Shown one piece after another: positions 11,110 to 23,819 of a stretch of DNA of 64,000 nt; position 1 is the stretch's first letter, and each line of letters begins with the position of its first letter. Source of the DNA: Coriaria nepalensis (Eukaryota > Streptophyta > Magnoliopsida > Cucurbitales > Coriariaceae); the NCBI GenBank assembly GCA_027186245.1, contig CP114487.1, positions 124,001 to 188,000 of the forward strand, given 5' to 3'. The notes below the pieces were generated by a model, which saw only the letters and a program-made list of their open reading frames with translations, did not search any database and was not told the DNA's origin. The translations under genes were made by a program, and so were the position numbers.

Positions 11110-12870
11110 AACAACAACTAGTACTCATAATGCTACTTGAGTTTCTAAACTCACTACGACTACCACTATTTCTTCTTTCTTGCTCGTGATGATTTCCTTC
11201 ATGACCAAAAAAAAACTGTTCTTATGCTCGCGATTCCATTATTTTCTATAGATCTGTGAGGTTTTCCGACTCAAATGTTCAAGACGACTTTACTTGGTGG
11301 TGGGATCACTTTCTGAAGGAATTTAATTGTATTAGTTATGTGGGTGTGTTTTTTTGTTTTGTTTTTGGGGGGCATATTTGATATGTAATTGATGAGGGAT
11401 GCAAATGTTTTGTGCTTCCCTGTATTGTTCCTTTTTGCATCTATCAGGTTCATAAGCAGTTTGTGTGATCATGAGTTTCAGACAAGATGTATTTGAGTGA
11501 CCAAGCTCGCTGCTAGCACGTAGCATGTTTGATGTGTCTTCTGGGTTTCGTTTTTGTTTTTTCTCGTGTAATAATAATTAAGGGACCCAACCCAAAGAGG
11601 AGGATTTGATAATTAAGCCAGAGATGAGAAGAGGGAGTGCTCTGATCATGAAAACAAAGGCAGTTGAGGCTTGATCAGAAAGCATTGATTGACATTGTTG
11701 GCGTAATTATTCACTCTCCCTCACATTTCGTTTTGAAGAAGATGCCGACACAGACACAGAACAACATTGCTGCTGTTTTCATGTCAGTAGTTTTGGACAC
11801 TTTTATCTTCTTCCTCCTCTTCTTCTTCTCACAGAGATACTACGTGCAATAATTTACCCAATTGTTCTTAAAAAACTTCTTCCAAGGCCCTATTTAACCC
11901 TCTATATCACATCTTATATATCTACAAGTTTGAAGATTTTCTCCTTACTGACACATCATACATTTATACCCAAAATAAAATAACAATAAAAATGTAAAGC
12001 CGGACACACCAGAACTAGCTTATTTCTTACAAGTCAGAGACAAGTAATGGATGGGTTCTGGTCAGATTGCACCGGGCTGCTGCCCTGCACTTGCAAGATG
12101 AAACAACACCACCAGCCAAAACCAGGAATTTAAGCCAAAGATTCCTCTCAGCATAAGCTTCTGGCTGAAGCATTTAAGTGTTCAGAGCCAACTGGTGAGA
12201 GCGTGGGTCTGTGGCTGCATACCTGTCTGCTTTCGGTCCAAAAATTACTCGAGATATTGCAGTCTTTGTTCAGTCACTTTATTTTTTACGACACACCAAA
12301 TGGAATCCTTGCAAGTATAAAAGTCAGTAGAAAAGCGAATATTACATACCTCCACCTCTAGTCCCCCGCACCTTCCTGGCTAACTATTTCATACACAGAC
12401 ATATTCATATAACATATATTAATATATTATTAATAGCTCCTTTTCAAGAGAAGTTCATATCAAACAGCGCATGCACAAGGTACCTCAATTTCCACATCTT
12501 CAGCTTTTTTCAACCAATAAAGTATGAATACGTTAAACATACAGCTCAGGCCATTTCCTAAGTTACTCCTCAGTTGTTCTCAATGAATCAAATTCTCAAT
12601 ATCATAGATATAATCTTTTCTTTTAAATGATAAAAGGGAGACAATGTTTTCCAAACAGGCAACACATGAATGAAAGACGATCTAAAATTAAGATGATATT
12701 GGCAATGATAAATAAACTATTATCTTTAGCTAATTTAGTACAGCTGACTTGTGAGTGACTTGTTGTACAACACCTTCCCCACCCACAAAACCCTCCTGCA
12801 AATATGAACAAATTGCCAATCCCTCAGTTAAATGTCAGTCACCTGGTTTGATACGAGAATATACACCATT
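11110..12870. other. Convergent 3' flanks of GRF and CTR9
   Basis: The two genes are transcribed towards each other. This stretch should hold both 3' UTRs (GRF from 11110 rightwards, CTR9 from 12870 leftwards) and spacer. No further protein or RNA gene is recognised; ORFs are short. Confidence 0.5.
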
Positions 12871-15800
12871 CTATTCATCTCTAATTTCTCCATCACTTTT
12901 CTGCAGGGCAGGAGAATTCTGTGGCTTTTCTAATGGTTCGTCATCTTCAGATTCTGACCAGGCCCTTCTTCGTCGAGCAGGGTTTGATGAAGGTGCAGCC
13001 TTCGACACAAAAACAAGAATAAAAATTAATAAAGCTATCTTCTGAGAGCAACACACACACGCACAAACAGAAAACTGCCACCTCATCTTCGGCATCAGAA
13101 TCTTCGAGACCAGCTTCAGCGAGAGGATCCCGGGCATTGTCTTCCACGTCATCATCTTGGTAATTCATTTGGTTTGTGCGCTCTCTATAACCCATGTCAG
13201 CATCTTCACCTTCCTGTTCTTGATCATCCATTGTGTAACCTTCAGCCTCCTCTGTCTCATATTGTGACTTTGAGCTCTTGTCCTTCCTTCTCCTCTTTCC
13301 ACCCTTTCTTCTCCTTTTCTCGCTGTTCCCACCCTCATCGTCCATTTCGGACCTATCCCTTCGCTTGGATCCAGGAGTGCTCTTCCATTGCTCCTGGGAC
13401 ATGTAAAAGACTAATAAATCAGGAAGAGTTTTGACTTTCACGCAACTCCCATAGATATCCAAAATACCTTTATACGTTTGAAATGTTCTTCCTGCTGGGT
13501 TACTCGTTTTTGCTCATCCTCTTGCTTCCTCCTCTCCAACTGTTTCCACAAAAGACTCGGATAAGATTCAACATATTCAATTAATTTCATTCAAATATCA
13601 GGAGAATGTAAACATACCTGAAATTTCTTTTGTTCTTCTGCTTTACGACGGGCTTCCTCAGCCAATGCTACCTGACGTGCAAGTTCTTGTCTCTGCCGAA
13701 TCTGCTGCTCCTCGCGCTCTGCAGCTTCTAGATGAAGTTTTGCCGCCCCTAACAAGTGCTTGCAGTAATCAACATGTGTGTCGATCTTCTTCTCATCAAA
13801 TCCATGAAGATGAAGGTTGGAAGCAGCTGACAACTGACTAAAAAGACGAACAGCATTTTCTAGCTCTGATACTGTTGAACGCACCTAAGAGATTTATGAG
13901 ATGGCAGGATAAGAGGGGAGATTTTACAGGGAAAAGAGGGGAGTGACTTGAGTTGAAATTTAGGATAGGCAGGAAATAACCTCATCTGCAGTTCTTTTAG
14001 TCTTTTGTAGCGTTGATGCTGAGAACTTCTGCATGGCAACACCCGCATCAAATCTTAATGTGTAATTTGACGGTGCCAAGTGGATGGCTCTCAGTAATGT
14101 TTTTTTGCAGTCTTGCCACTGCTCAGCTTCATAATGTGTACGGGCTAAATAGAGAAGAAGTTGATAGTCTGTGTTATAATAGAACTTCCGCAAGCAATTT
14201 TGATACTGCAAGAGAACATGATGAGTTGGCAGCGACAGTAAGGAAATTGGAATAAAAAGAAAGTCATAAATTAAGAACAGAAAAATAGTGTACCATTTTC
14301 ACTGCCAATGAAAAATTTCCTTGAGCAAAATAGACATGAGCCAGATTTATCCAAACATCTGGCATCTGTACAAAAATGCTCCCACTTGCAGCTTCTTGAA
14401 CCTACTAGTTGAAAAGCAAACAGGGGTAATTCCTAGTTTGAAAATCAAGGTTATGCATATTATAAAAGATTTCGCATAAATGGCTCACCTGTGTAAAAAT
14501 ATCTTTTGAAACATCAAATTGACCTTTTTCTGCCAATACCACTGCAGCTCCATTGGCAGCATATAAATTAGCAGGATGCTGCACCAGAACCTATAAATAA
14601 AGCACGTGTTAATCATCAGATTGCATTGTTTAGGTAGAAATGCATGAAGCAATATAGAACTCAGAAAGAGAGAAACTGAAGATGGAATCACATGAGCGTG
14701 CTCTTATGTAGAAAGGTACTGCCAATAACATCCGGTAAATATAAAAGAGGAAGAAGATAACAAGTTAACTAACTTTTGCATATAATTCCTTGGCTTTTTC
14801 CAAATGGGTGGCCTCTAGCTTAGGGGCTCTTTTCTCATTTCGAAGTGCGGCAAAGTAGTTCCAGTTGCCCTAATTGATGTCACATAAATGTGTTTAGCAC
14901 AAAGAAGTACAACCAGACAGAGAGGGGAAAAAATGTAGGAAATGTGATAAGAATGGAAAGAATTGTGCACGGAACAAGACCAGGGAGAGAGTTGCATAGG
15001 AATCTTTTCCTTCAGTCGCTTCACTAGCAGCACGGAAGGTTTCTTTTGCCTTGACCCAGTCATCATTTTTCAATTCCAGCTCGCCTAGCATAGATAGGGC
15101 ATTTGGACACTTCCCATTCACCTTCAAAGCATCATTGACCTATGGAAGATATTACATTATTCGGCAATGAAGCTATAAGAAGATAGGAGACAAGAGCACA
15201 TAAACAATAAGGGATGCCAACCAGTTCAATGCTTAAATGAATGTCATTTCGAGTCTTTGCGATAGCAGCAAGCCTTAGATAAGCATCTACATAATCTGGA
15301 TACTGTAGAGAAAATGACATGGAAGTAAGTTAAGGTCGGAGTCGGGACCTTGAAACAATAGTATTATCTACACCATGAACAAGAATATATTCACCACAAT
15401 AAATGGCATAAACCTTGAGAAACAATTACCAATCTGATGCTCCTAACAGATCAAGAACGCATGGGATCTAATAGAGATATATATAAGTTTTTGGAGATGC
15501 AAACCTTAAACAAAATAAAGCGATACAGTTTGCTAGCGATTTCTGTATTGTGTAACTGCTCAAGTAATCTTGCTAGGTTAAACAGTGTTGCAACTTTATT
15601 CCAAGGCAGTGCCACACTTTTACCCTCTTTCTGAAGTTGATGAAACAAATGCATTTCCTTGTATTGAGAAGTAGATGCAGCAGCATCAAAAACTGTGGAT
15701 TTATCTTCATGTCCAATGATTTGAAGCCATATTCCATCACCCATAGCCTCCTTGAAAGCTTGTTCAGCCAGCTGACAATCAAAAGCAAGTCATCTACTTT

Positions 15801-18800
15801 ACCTTTCACTTGATTGTAGAATCAACTTATACAGAAGAGTGCATACCTCAAACTCTCCCCTCTCAAAGTGAAGAACTCCAAGATTGTTAAGAACTTCTAT
15901 AGGTACTTCTTGACTGCCCTTTTTCAAGAGACCACGGGCCTGTTGTTGAAATATATATACAATTAAGACAATCCAATAAAAGACAAGGAAAAACTAAAAA
16001 TTTATATAAAACAGGAAACCATACAGTTCTAAAGGCATCTAGAGCAGCACCACCATCACTGGAAATTAACAACTCCCCTAGATCAAGAAATGCCTGCATT
16101 TAAGTTCAATGGAATAGTGTACATGAAGCCAAAAGAAAAGCCCATAAAAATAACTGTATTTTTTCTTTAGAAGCTTAAGCAATTAGGAGGATTACTGTAG
16201 ACATGATCTTTTCGTGAAAATGAAAAAGACGGATAGAAAGAATAAAGCATACTAAGCCCAAATCAAGCATGACACTAGCTTCCAAGTATCACTTGGACAA
16301 AAAAAGAATTGGTAAGTTTTCACTAAAGAAATCTTAGAAGAAAAATTGACTGAAAATTAAAAAAAAAAAATTAAAAGCGAGAGATGTATGTGCCATTACA
16401 TGGGCATCGCGGGGATCAATTTTTGTAGCTTTCCTCATAAGTTCTTGAGCCTTCTCAGTCTGGCCTAGCTGAACATGTATGTGCCCAAGAACCTGTAGCA
16501 AAAGAAATATAAAATAAGAAGGTAAAAGCTCGAAAGGTAAACTACAGCAAAATAAAAAGACACATCAGTTCCGGTAACTTTTTCAATTCCACTCACTCAC
16601 TTTCAGTGTCTCACAATTATCAGGGTAAACTTCCAACACCTTCTCAAAGTTTGATAAAGCACTTCTAAGATCTCCCAATTTTAGCTGCACTTGTCCCAAT
16701 CCTGTTGACAAATGAACAAAATAACAGAGAGAAAAGTGAATAAGAGAAACAGAGCTCAGGAAAATAAATATACCTCCGATACATATGTTCCAAGTTCATT
16801 TTAAGAAAAGATTTAGCAGATGGCATCATGGTAATAAGCATTTGGATTACAACTTAAAGATTCAGTCGTCAAGCAAGAATGTATAATTATATATAGTTAG
16901 CATACCAAACTGACAAACAGTATAGAGTCACCAACCATAATAAGGAAATACAAATTCACGTGGCTTGTTGACTTCCTTGACAGATGCCATGTAGTATAGG
17001 CCGGCCTTCTCATAGTCCCCCTATAGTATGGCAGAAACATGGCTATCATCAATAGTCAAAATTCCAAAATAAACACATCAAGTTAGATTTGTACAGATTG
17101 AATTAGGAGAGGGAGAGAGGAGGAAATGACATCAGACAAAAAATAAAAATGAATTGTTTTTTACCTTGCTATGGTAAGATCGTGCTAAATTGTAGTACGC
17201 ATGTGATTTTGTTGGCCCATGGTTGGTTACAGCAAGTGCAGTTTCTGTCAACTGCTCAACTAGAAAATGTTGACCAGTAAAGAAAAAGTGATTCGCCAAA
17301 TAGTTCAGTGCCATTGCACAATAAGGATATATCTCAAATGCTCTCTGCATTTTTTCCATTCCATTCCTAATTGCGGCAGCTGGAAAGATATGTTGCAGGT
17401 TCACAAATTAACTTTCACCAAAAAATTTTACAAAATAAGCAACAAATCACCAATCAATTAGAGTCTTCTCATAAGAGGGAAGTAAATTATAGCAATGTAA
17501 CGCACATTCACTTGTGTTCAGATCCATAATAGCAAGTGCAACAAGGGACTCAACATTTTCAGGATCCAACTGCATTTATAAATGGGTGGATTAAACAAAA
17601 AACAGCATTATGAAGAATATTGTAGCATTTGCATAAGTAATAGATTACATACGCATTAATCCCATGGTGTAACTTGCCTGTAAAACCCGTTGAAATGCCT
17701 GTCGAGCCTTTTCATACTGTTTCAATCGGTAGCGACAGAGACCTATACCAAGTCTTACAGCAGCAGGGCAATCTGGATATACTTGCAGAGCCCTCTTGAT
17801 ACAGTCCACATTAAAAGTCAAAAGGAAGTATCAAGTCAGTGGCTGCAAACATCAATTTCTGGAATACAACTGTTTTTATTTATTTACTATTCGAAAGAAT
17901 TCTATTTTATAGATTTAAGACTATTCATGTACCAATATCGATTGCCACATGCTAATGTAGTGGAAAAAGACAGTTTCTCAGTCATATACACCAAGCAAAT
18001 GAAAACAAAAACCTTGTATAACTCCAGTGAATCAGAGTAGCGTCCACGATTGAACTCAACGCATGCCTGTAATTATTCAAGGGAAGTTGAGAGCAAAAGT
18101 CAGAAACAACTTCATCATATCAAGTCCAAAGTAAATAGAGTATGGAGCTGCTCAGAGAGTAAATAAAATCAATTCCATATTCACAATATAAAGGGATGAA
18201 CAGTAACTTTTTTGAGGAAGGGGAGTTTAACATACTTGACCAAGAAGAGCAGGAACATTATCCTGATCCCCATCTAATACAATCTTAAATGCAGCAAACG
18301 CTTGTTCCACTTCACCCTTCGCCAGTAAAAGCTGACCTGCAGGCAGATAACACTGCCATGTTAGAAGCAAAACTTAAGTTTAATAAATCTAGGTAATATC
18401 TAATAAAGAAAACCAACTATCTGTACCTTTCCCAACCCAAGTGGAAGGCTCATGCATGTCAATCCTCGATGCTTTGTTGTAATATTGCGTAGCCAAAATA
18501 AAATGCTCCTCCTTTTCTCTTTGTTTTGTCTCAATTTTTCCAAGGTAGCTGTAATAAGCCCCTAAAGCGTTTAAGATGGCAATTCTTTCATATCTAACAT
18601 CAGCATAGTAGTCATCAATTTCTGCAACCAAAAAAGAAAAAAAGAAAGAAACAGATTACAATTTTCTACTTCAAAAATTCATGCACATAGGATAAACATA
18701 ATGGTGCAAACGCAATCAAAGCTTATAGATATGTATATCAACATTATGGTACAGAACTAAACATATCAAAGAGAAAACAAGGAATACCTGGACTGGACCC

Positions 18801-19103
18801 TTCCTCCAAAATTTGGCGGAATTGTTCTAGTTTTCCTTGCTTGAAGTACTCCCGCTGCAAACAAAGGCATCAAGTCATATCTGTTACCAACATGTGATTG
18901 GACATCAATCAATGTAGCAACTATTTCAGTTAAACCAGACAACAAAAAAAGTGAGAGAGAACTGCTATGATGAGCCAAAGATCGAGAGGAGCTTGCTCGG
19001 CCTTGAGAATGTCGAGGATATCAGAAGCGTCCCTAGGGAGCTGGTCGAGGGCCACTCTGACCTCCTCCTCCGAGTTCTGCACCGGTATGTACACGCACGC
19101 CAT
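12871..19103 (-). CDS. CTR9: CTR9/VIP6-like TPR subunit of the PAF1 complex
   Basis: Scaffold subunit of the PAF1 complex, which links RNA polymerase II elongation to histone marks; VERNALIZATION INDEPENDENCE 6/ELF8 in Arabidopsis. 24 coding exons join to 1068 residues: 18963-19103, 18788-18854, 18427-18621, 18236-18336, 18013-18066, 17678-17794, 17512-17569, 17165-17379, 16936-17020, 16601-16701, 16400-16492, 16025-16093, 15847-15939, 15505-15771, 15222-15302, 14981-15139, 14774-14869, 14489-14590, 14294-14401, 13981-14205, 13618-13884, 13468-13539, 13082-13393, 12871-12999. It starts MACVYIPVQNSEEEV; TPR repeats fill most of the chain (for example RALQVYPDCPAAVRLGIGLC). A charged coiled coil (EEARRKAEEQKKFQ) and a Lys/Arg-Asp/Glu tail end it. 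The intron after exon 6 has a GC donor. It diverges from MED20. Confidence 0.95.
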
Positions 19104-19935
19104 CTACTTGCTCCAATCTCGAGAAATCTGAGTTGTCTACCACCTTTGCTCGCCTCTGAGTTCAACGAAAAACCCTAACAAACTCACTCTACCTCTCGTT
19201 CTGTATGGTTACAAGGAGAGACAGTTGAGAACTATAGAAGACGAATCACATATCAATTACTGGTTAACAGTCTTCGTACAAAATCCATTCAATTAACGAC
19301 AATAAAGAATAATTGAAGAATCAAGAGAAAGATGATGAAACACGACAATGTTTATAGCTCCAGAAGGCAAAGCAACCCAGCTGCCAAGAATTTAGAAGAT
19401 AGTTTAGCTGCTGCTTTGCTTACCATCAGAAAAAATATCATGTAACCGACATGTCGTGCTCATTAAAGACGACACGTCTCCTTAAGCAATAGAACTCGGC
19501 CATCAAACCTTTCCGAATTGCATTTCAGGGAAACGCAAGCTCACACAATTTACCAACTCTGGCAAAACCTAATGTCTGCTCCTCACTTCGTCTCTGTGAT
19601 CTGATTCAACAGGTAAATCTCTCTCATTCGAATTTTTGCAGCTTTACTAAATTGGAATTCAAAATTTTAAAAAAAAATTATTTTCCTTTATCTTACTTTT
19701 GATTGCCTGAATGAAGCAGTATAGGAAGAGAAATGAAAAAAAAAGGAAACGTTTGATTTCTAGGAGCTTGACCTCATACTTCTGGAAGTTTGTTTGCTTT
19801 GAGAAATACTTACATGCCATCTTTGTATTTAAAGATTCAGAATCATTTCTTAGATTCTAACAAGTTATCCATGCTGATGAACTACAGGATCAGTATCTGA
19901 GTGGTGGGTTGATATTCTAACTGTCAGTCTTGGAA
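19104..19935. promoter_or_regulatory. Shared bidirectional upstream region, CTR9 and MED20
   Basis: 832 bases separate the two start codons, with both leaders inside. An AAACCCTAA telo-box (about 19170-19178) sits near the CTR9 leader. A MED20 leader intron is possible (donor at CAACAG|GTAAAT, about 19612). No separate gene is seen. Confidence 0.6.
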
Positions 19936-20959
19936 ATGCCTGTCAAATGGTAACAAAACAAAAAAATTCAAATTCATGGAGTTTTTCTCTCTTCTCTTCT
20001 TTCATGTATTAAGAATCTAAAAAATGCTTTTCCATTTCTTTGATTTGCTAGGGTATTGCATTGGCAACCCAATGCAGGTACAAGTGTGAACACTCAGATC
20101 CTCTACGAAATTTCGCAGTGCGTCGAGACCGTGAATGGAGTCAGGGGAGGGAGATGGAAAGCTACTCTCACTTTCTACAAACCCATTTTAAGAGGTAAAT
20201 CAGTTTTTCTGTACTTTTGATTTTTCATTTTGAGGATATGTTTTTTATCGATCTTTAATAAACTTTCAAGTTTTAATTATTAGACCCAATGGTACCGCCA
20301 ACCGAGTTCCCTCGTGATTTTCTGGGACTCTCGTTACCGGACCAGCCAAATAAGTACTACTTTATAATCCGTGGACAGCGGCTCATCTTAGAGGCCGAAT
20401 CTACAATTCAGACCATTATGGAGAAATTGCAGTCTTACAAGTCCAAGGTTGCTCTCAATTTTGAGGTTTGCTTTACCACCTAAACTATTCTTGAATCATC
20501 TTTCTTTTTTCATTAAAACTCGACTTTGTTATAACTTGCTGGTATCCTTGGACTTTGTTAGGGGTTCCAATATCAATTAGGGGATTTTCAGCTAAGAGTA
20601 GGAAAAGTTGTTCCCAACCACTCTGAAAGCTTGAGAGGAATAGTTATGGAGGTACTGAGATCACAGTTTCTAGATCCTCATCAACTTTTGTTAGAGTTTT
20701 TATTTATTTTCTGTGTGTTGTCTAGATTGAGTATCTACCAATAACTTCGATGGAGAAGTCGAGGCGGATGATGGAGGAGTTTTTGGCTATATGGCAAGAA
20801 AGTGTATCGAAAAGGTCAATTCCGGGTCATTTTATGCATATAGAACCAAATTTTGCAGAATATGGTCTCTCAGACCAATACACTTCCCAGCACACGGTTG
20901 TTCAATATGCTAATGTTATGGCTCAACTAATTGCATCAGTTCAAGCAGTCAGAAATTAG
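19936..20959 (+). CDS. MED20: Mediator complex subunit 20
   Basis: Head-module subunit of Mediator (TATA-binding protein-related family, Med20/TRF-proximal). Exons 19936-19949, 20052-20194, 20284-20465, 20562-20651 and 20726-20959 join to 220 residues, the expected family length. It begins [17 protein letters not shown], a strongly conserved plant MED20 start encoded across a 14-base first coding exon. The rest ([53 protein letters not shown]) fits the family along its length. All introns are GT-AG and the frame is intact, so it should be functional. It is transcribed away from CTR9. Confidence 0.95.
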
Positions 20960-21717
20960 GACTTAGGCTTTTTCATTGATAGCCAGTGTACCTGCGATCA
21001 TTTGGTCTGTGTATATGTATAATTAATCCTCCCTTCTCTGTGATATGATACAATCTCCAATCTTTTTCGTTTTTCCTTTTCTTTTTCGAGCAATGATTCA
21101 TCAAAGTTGACAAGCATTGGTTCTTCATTGAATGCGACCTGCCATACCATATTAAAGATTTTTTTTTTTCCTTTTTTGTTATCCTTCTTGATTATGGAGA
21201 ATCCTAACAAATAAATGGGGCAAGAATGAGATAGACCTTGTAAATTTTTTTTCCAGAAATTCCACTAGGCGCCTTCGGCAATGGGGTATAAATCTCGAGA
21301 GAAAGTTAGGATTACATTACCGGATTAATTAAAGAGTATTATCTCAGAGAATTACTGGCTTTTGCTCTTGATCTACCCCTCGGGATCCACTCCACAAAAA
21401 AGTCGATGAAATTGTCAGCTGATATATGCATTCTAGTTATTTCTCACCCACAATTCATCAATAGAGTAAGGTGTACGATCTCCTGTTTGTTTTCCTTTCC
21501 CTTATTATATAGTTCTACGATTAATCTAAAGAAGATGCAGAACTTCACCGCCTACATATACAATAATTTCTTACTTACAAGACAAAACCTCATTAATAAA
21601 TGTAATTTGTATTATATTTCTATATTGACAGTATTTTTGCATTAATAAATGATATCCAAAATCAAACAATGCTTCTTCTCCTCCTGCAGGAACTGAAGTT
21701 GAAGGATTCATCACAAC
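20960..21717. other. Convergent 3' flanks of MED20 and the MYB gene
   Basis: The MED20 3' UTR runs rightwards and the MYB 3' UTR leftwards. AT-rich with T-runs; no other gene recognised. Confidence 0.5.
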
Positions 21718-22531
21718 TTAATTATTCAAAGAGGGTAAATCAACATTCGACAAGCCGTCTGAGGTAAAAATGTCCCACAGATTGAGCTCTCCCATGTCAA
21801 AATCCAGTATGAAGTCCATGTTAGATGGATTATCTTCTTCATACCCAGATGAGATCAACCGGTCATTAATGACACTAGTATTCAGAGAATAGTCTTGATC
21901 CTCCAAAACAATCTTATCTTTCAAGCATTCTGTTGTGGTATCAGTTTGATTTATACAAGAATTCATGTTTCTGGTACATCGGTTTATGCTGTCGTTGCCT
22001 TGCATCACTCTTTTAGCTAATATCGTGTTCCAATAATTCTTAATTTCATTGTCTGTTCGCTCTGGAAGTCTACCAGCAATTAAAGACCATCTAATAAAAA
22101 AAGAAAAACATGTTAAAGTAGAAGTTAAGATGACGATACTGTATAGGAAATAGACAGAATTAGATGAATGAAAGAATATATAAACCTGTTTCCTAAGAGC
22201 TTGTGAAGCCTGATGATGAGCTCTTCTTCATCAGGTGAGATGTTTCCTCTCTTGATATCAGGTCTGAGATAGTTCAACCATCGAAGCCGACAGCTTTTTC
22301 CGCATCTCTTCAATCCTGTCACCAAGTAATTATTCAAGTTTTTTTTTTTTTATTCTCACTCTTAAATACTGAGTTTTATTTTATATGATATGTACCTGCT
22401 TTTGTAGGAATATCTCTCCATCTGCCTTCGCCGTGAGTTGCTATGTAATCTATAAGAGCCCTGTCTTCTTCAGCTGTCCAAGCTCCTCTATTCAATCCTT
22501 GATCCTTTGTACAGCAAGGGTTCCTCCCCAT
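21718..22531 (-). CDS. R2R3-MYB transcription factor, TT2/C1-like
   Basis: Exons 22396-22531 (136 bases), 22186-22315 (130) and 21718-22090 join to 212 residues; the first two have the canonical R2R3-MYB sizes. R2 (about 14-64) and R3 (about 67-115) keep the Trp spacing, with Ile at the first R3 position as usual. R3 contains [21 protein letters not shown], which fits the [DE]Lx2[RK]x3Lx6Lx3R bHLH-contact signature, so it probably acts in a MYB-bHLH-WD40 complex. The acidic tail ([20 protein letters not shown]) resembles the C-terminal activation box of TT2/C1-type flavonoid regulators. Anthocyanin or proanthocyanidin control is inferred from this class, not shown. A G-box (22696-22701) lies about 165 bases upstream of the start. 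Confidence 0.9.
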
Positions 22532-23819
22532 CTGAATAAACTATTTTTTTTTTCTTCTTCTTCTTCTTCTTCTCTGTCTCTCTCTCTCTCTTAAGGACTG
22601 TCACTCTAAAGCAGGACTGATGTTTTCCTCCGTATAGAAAGTGTGTTGATATGTATAGGTGCAATAATATTCATATACATGCATGTGATCGTCACCACGT
22701 GGGTGGTTCATGTCCACAATCTAATTGTCAACGTGAGTACGTGACCCAATTTCAGGAAAAAGAAAACAAATAAACAAACATGGAGTTTTTATCATGGGGA
22801 CCATTTTAACTAATGTGTTTGGAACAGATCTTAACGAAAATTTGGACCAATACTTCCTTATACTATTTGAAAATTGATTTATGTTGTTTTGTGAAAGGAA
22901 GTGATTATGCACTAATACAGTTAACATCTATTTAGTAGATCTGTTTTAATGGTTAATGATTTATCCATTTATTTAATATGATCTGATAGAAGTATGTACG
23001 TATTTATTTGATTGTTATTGAATGCTGGCTTGAATGCTTGAGCTAACATTCTGAATCTCATGCCTGTGGTATGGAAAGTTGGTTGCCCACAGTGCGTAGA
23101 CCCGCTCCAAAACCTTCTACATTTCTTTCACGCAAATGAAATATATATATATATATATATAGATATAATATTGAATGCATGCAATGAAAGGTACTGATCA
23201 ACTGCACTTGATATTTATATATCAATGCCAAAACTGTATGACCCATTTCCCATTCTTTACTCGGGTTTCCACCGTCCATGTCTCTTACCACTATTTCAAA
23301 CTGAATTAATTTTTTCTTTGTTTACATTTGCCCTTCTAACCCATGTCGGGTCTAATCCGACAACCACGAAATGATATGAAATGGCACATTCAAGTCCATT
23401 TTGTAAGTCACTATAATTTTACGTGCATCATCAATCATAGCGGGCGACATGTCCATTCCCAACTGACATGTCGCGTTCCTTGCTTTCTTTTCTATTTCTT
23501 TCTTCTCCTCCTTTATTCTTGCAATTTTTACAAAGACTTCTTTTCTTTCCTATAGGAAACCTCTCTCAATCTTTCTAATTGCTCATATTGTCATATCACT
23601 TTCCTGTCAATTTGATTCTTGTCAAAACACTCCGATCACTTGTCCGATCACGATCATCTGCTTGAATTCAAATCCCCCATTGAATCATGTCTGACTGAGC
23701 AAGTAAGTATATCATTTATGCATCTTGTTATGGATTTCTCACAATATTCTTCATATAAATATTTTCGCAATATGCATCTTGTAAGGTCTACTTTGGGCTG
23801 AAAAGGAAATCCCAAAGGG
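22532..23819. other. MYB upstream region and spacer
   Basis: Includes a TCTTCT/CTCTCT run just upstream of the MYB start (22550-22590), a CACGTG G-box at 22696-22701 and an (AT)n run near 23141-23162. The rest is AT-rich without recognisable genes. Confidence 0.5.
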
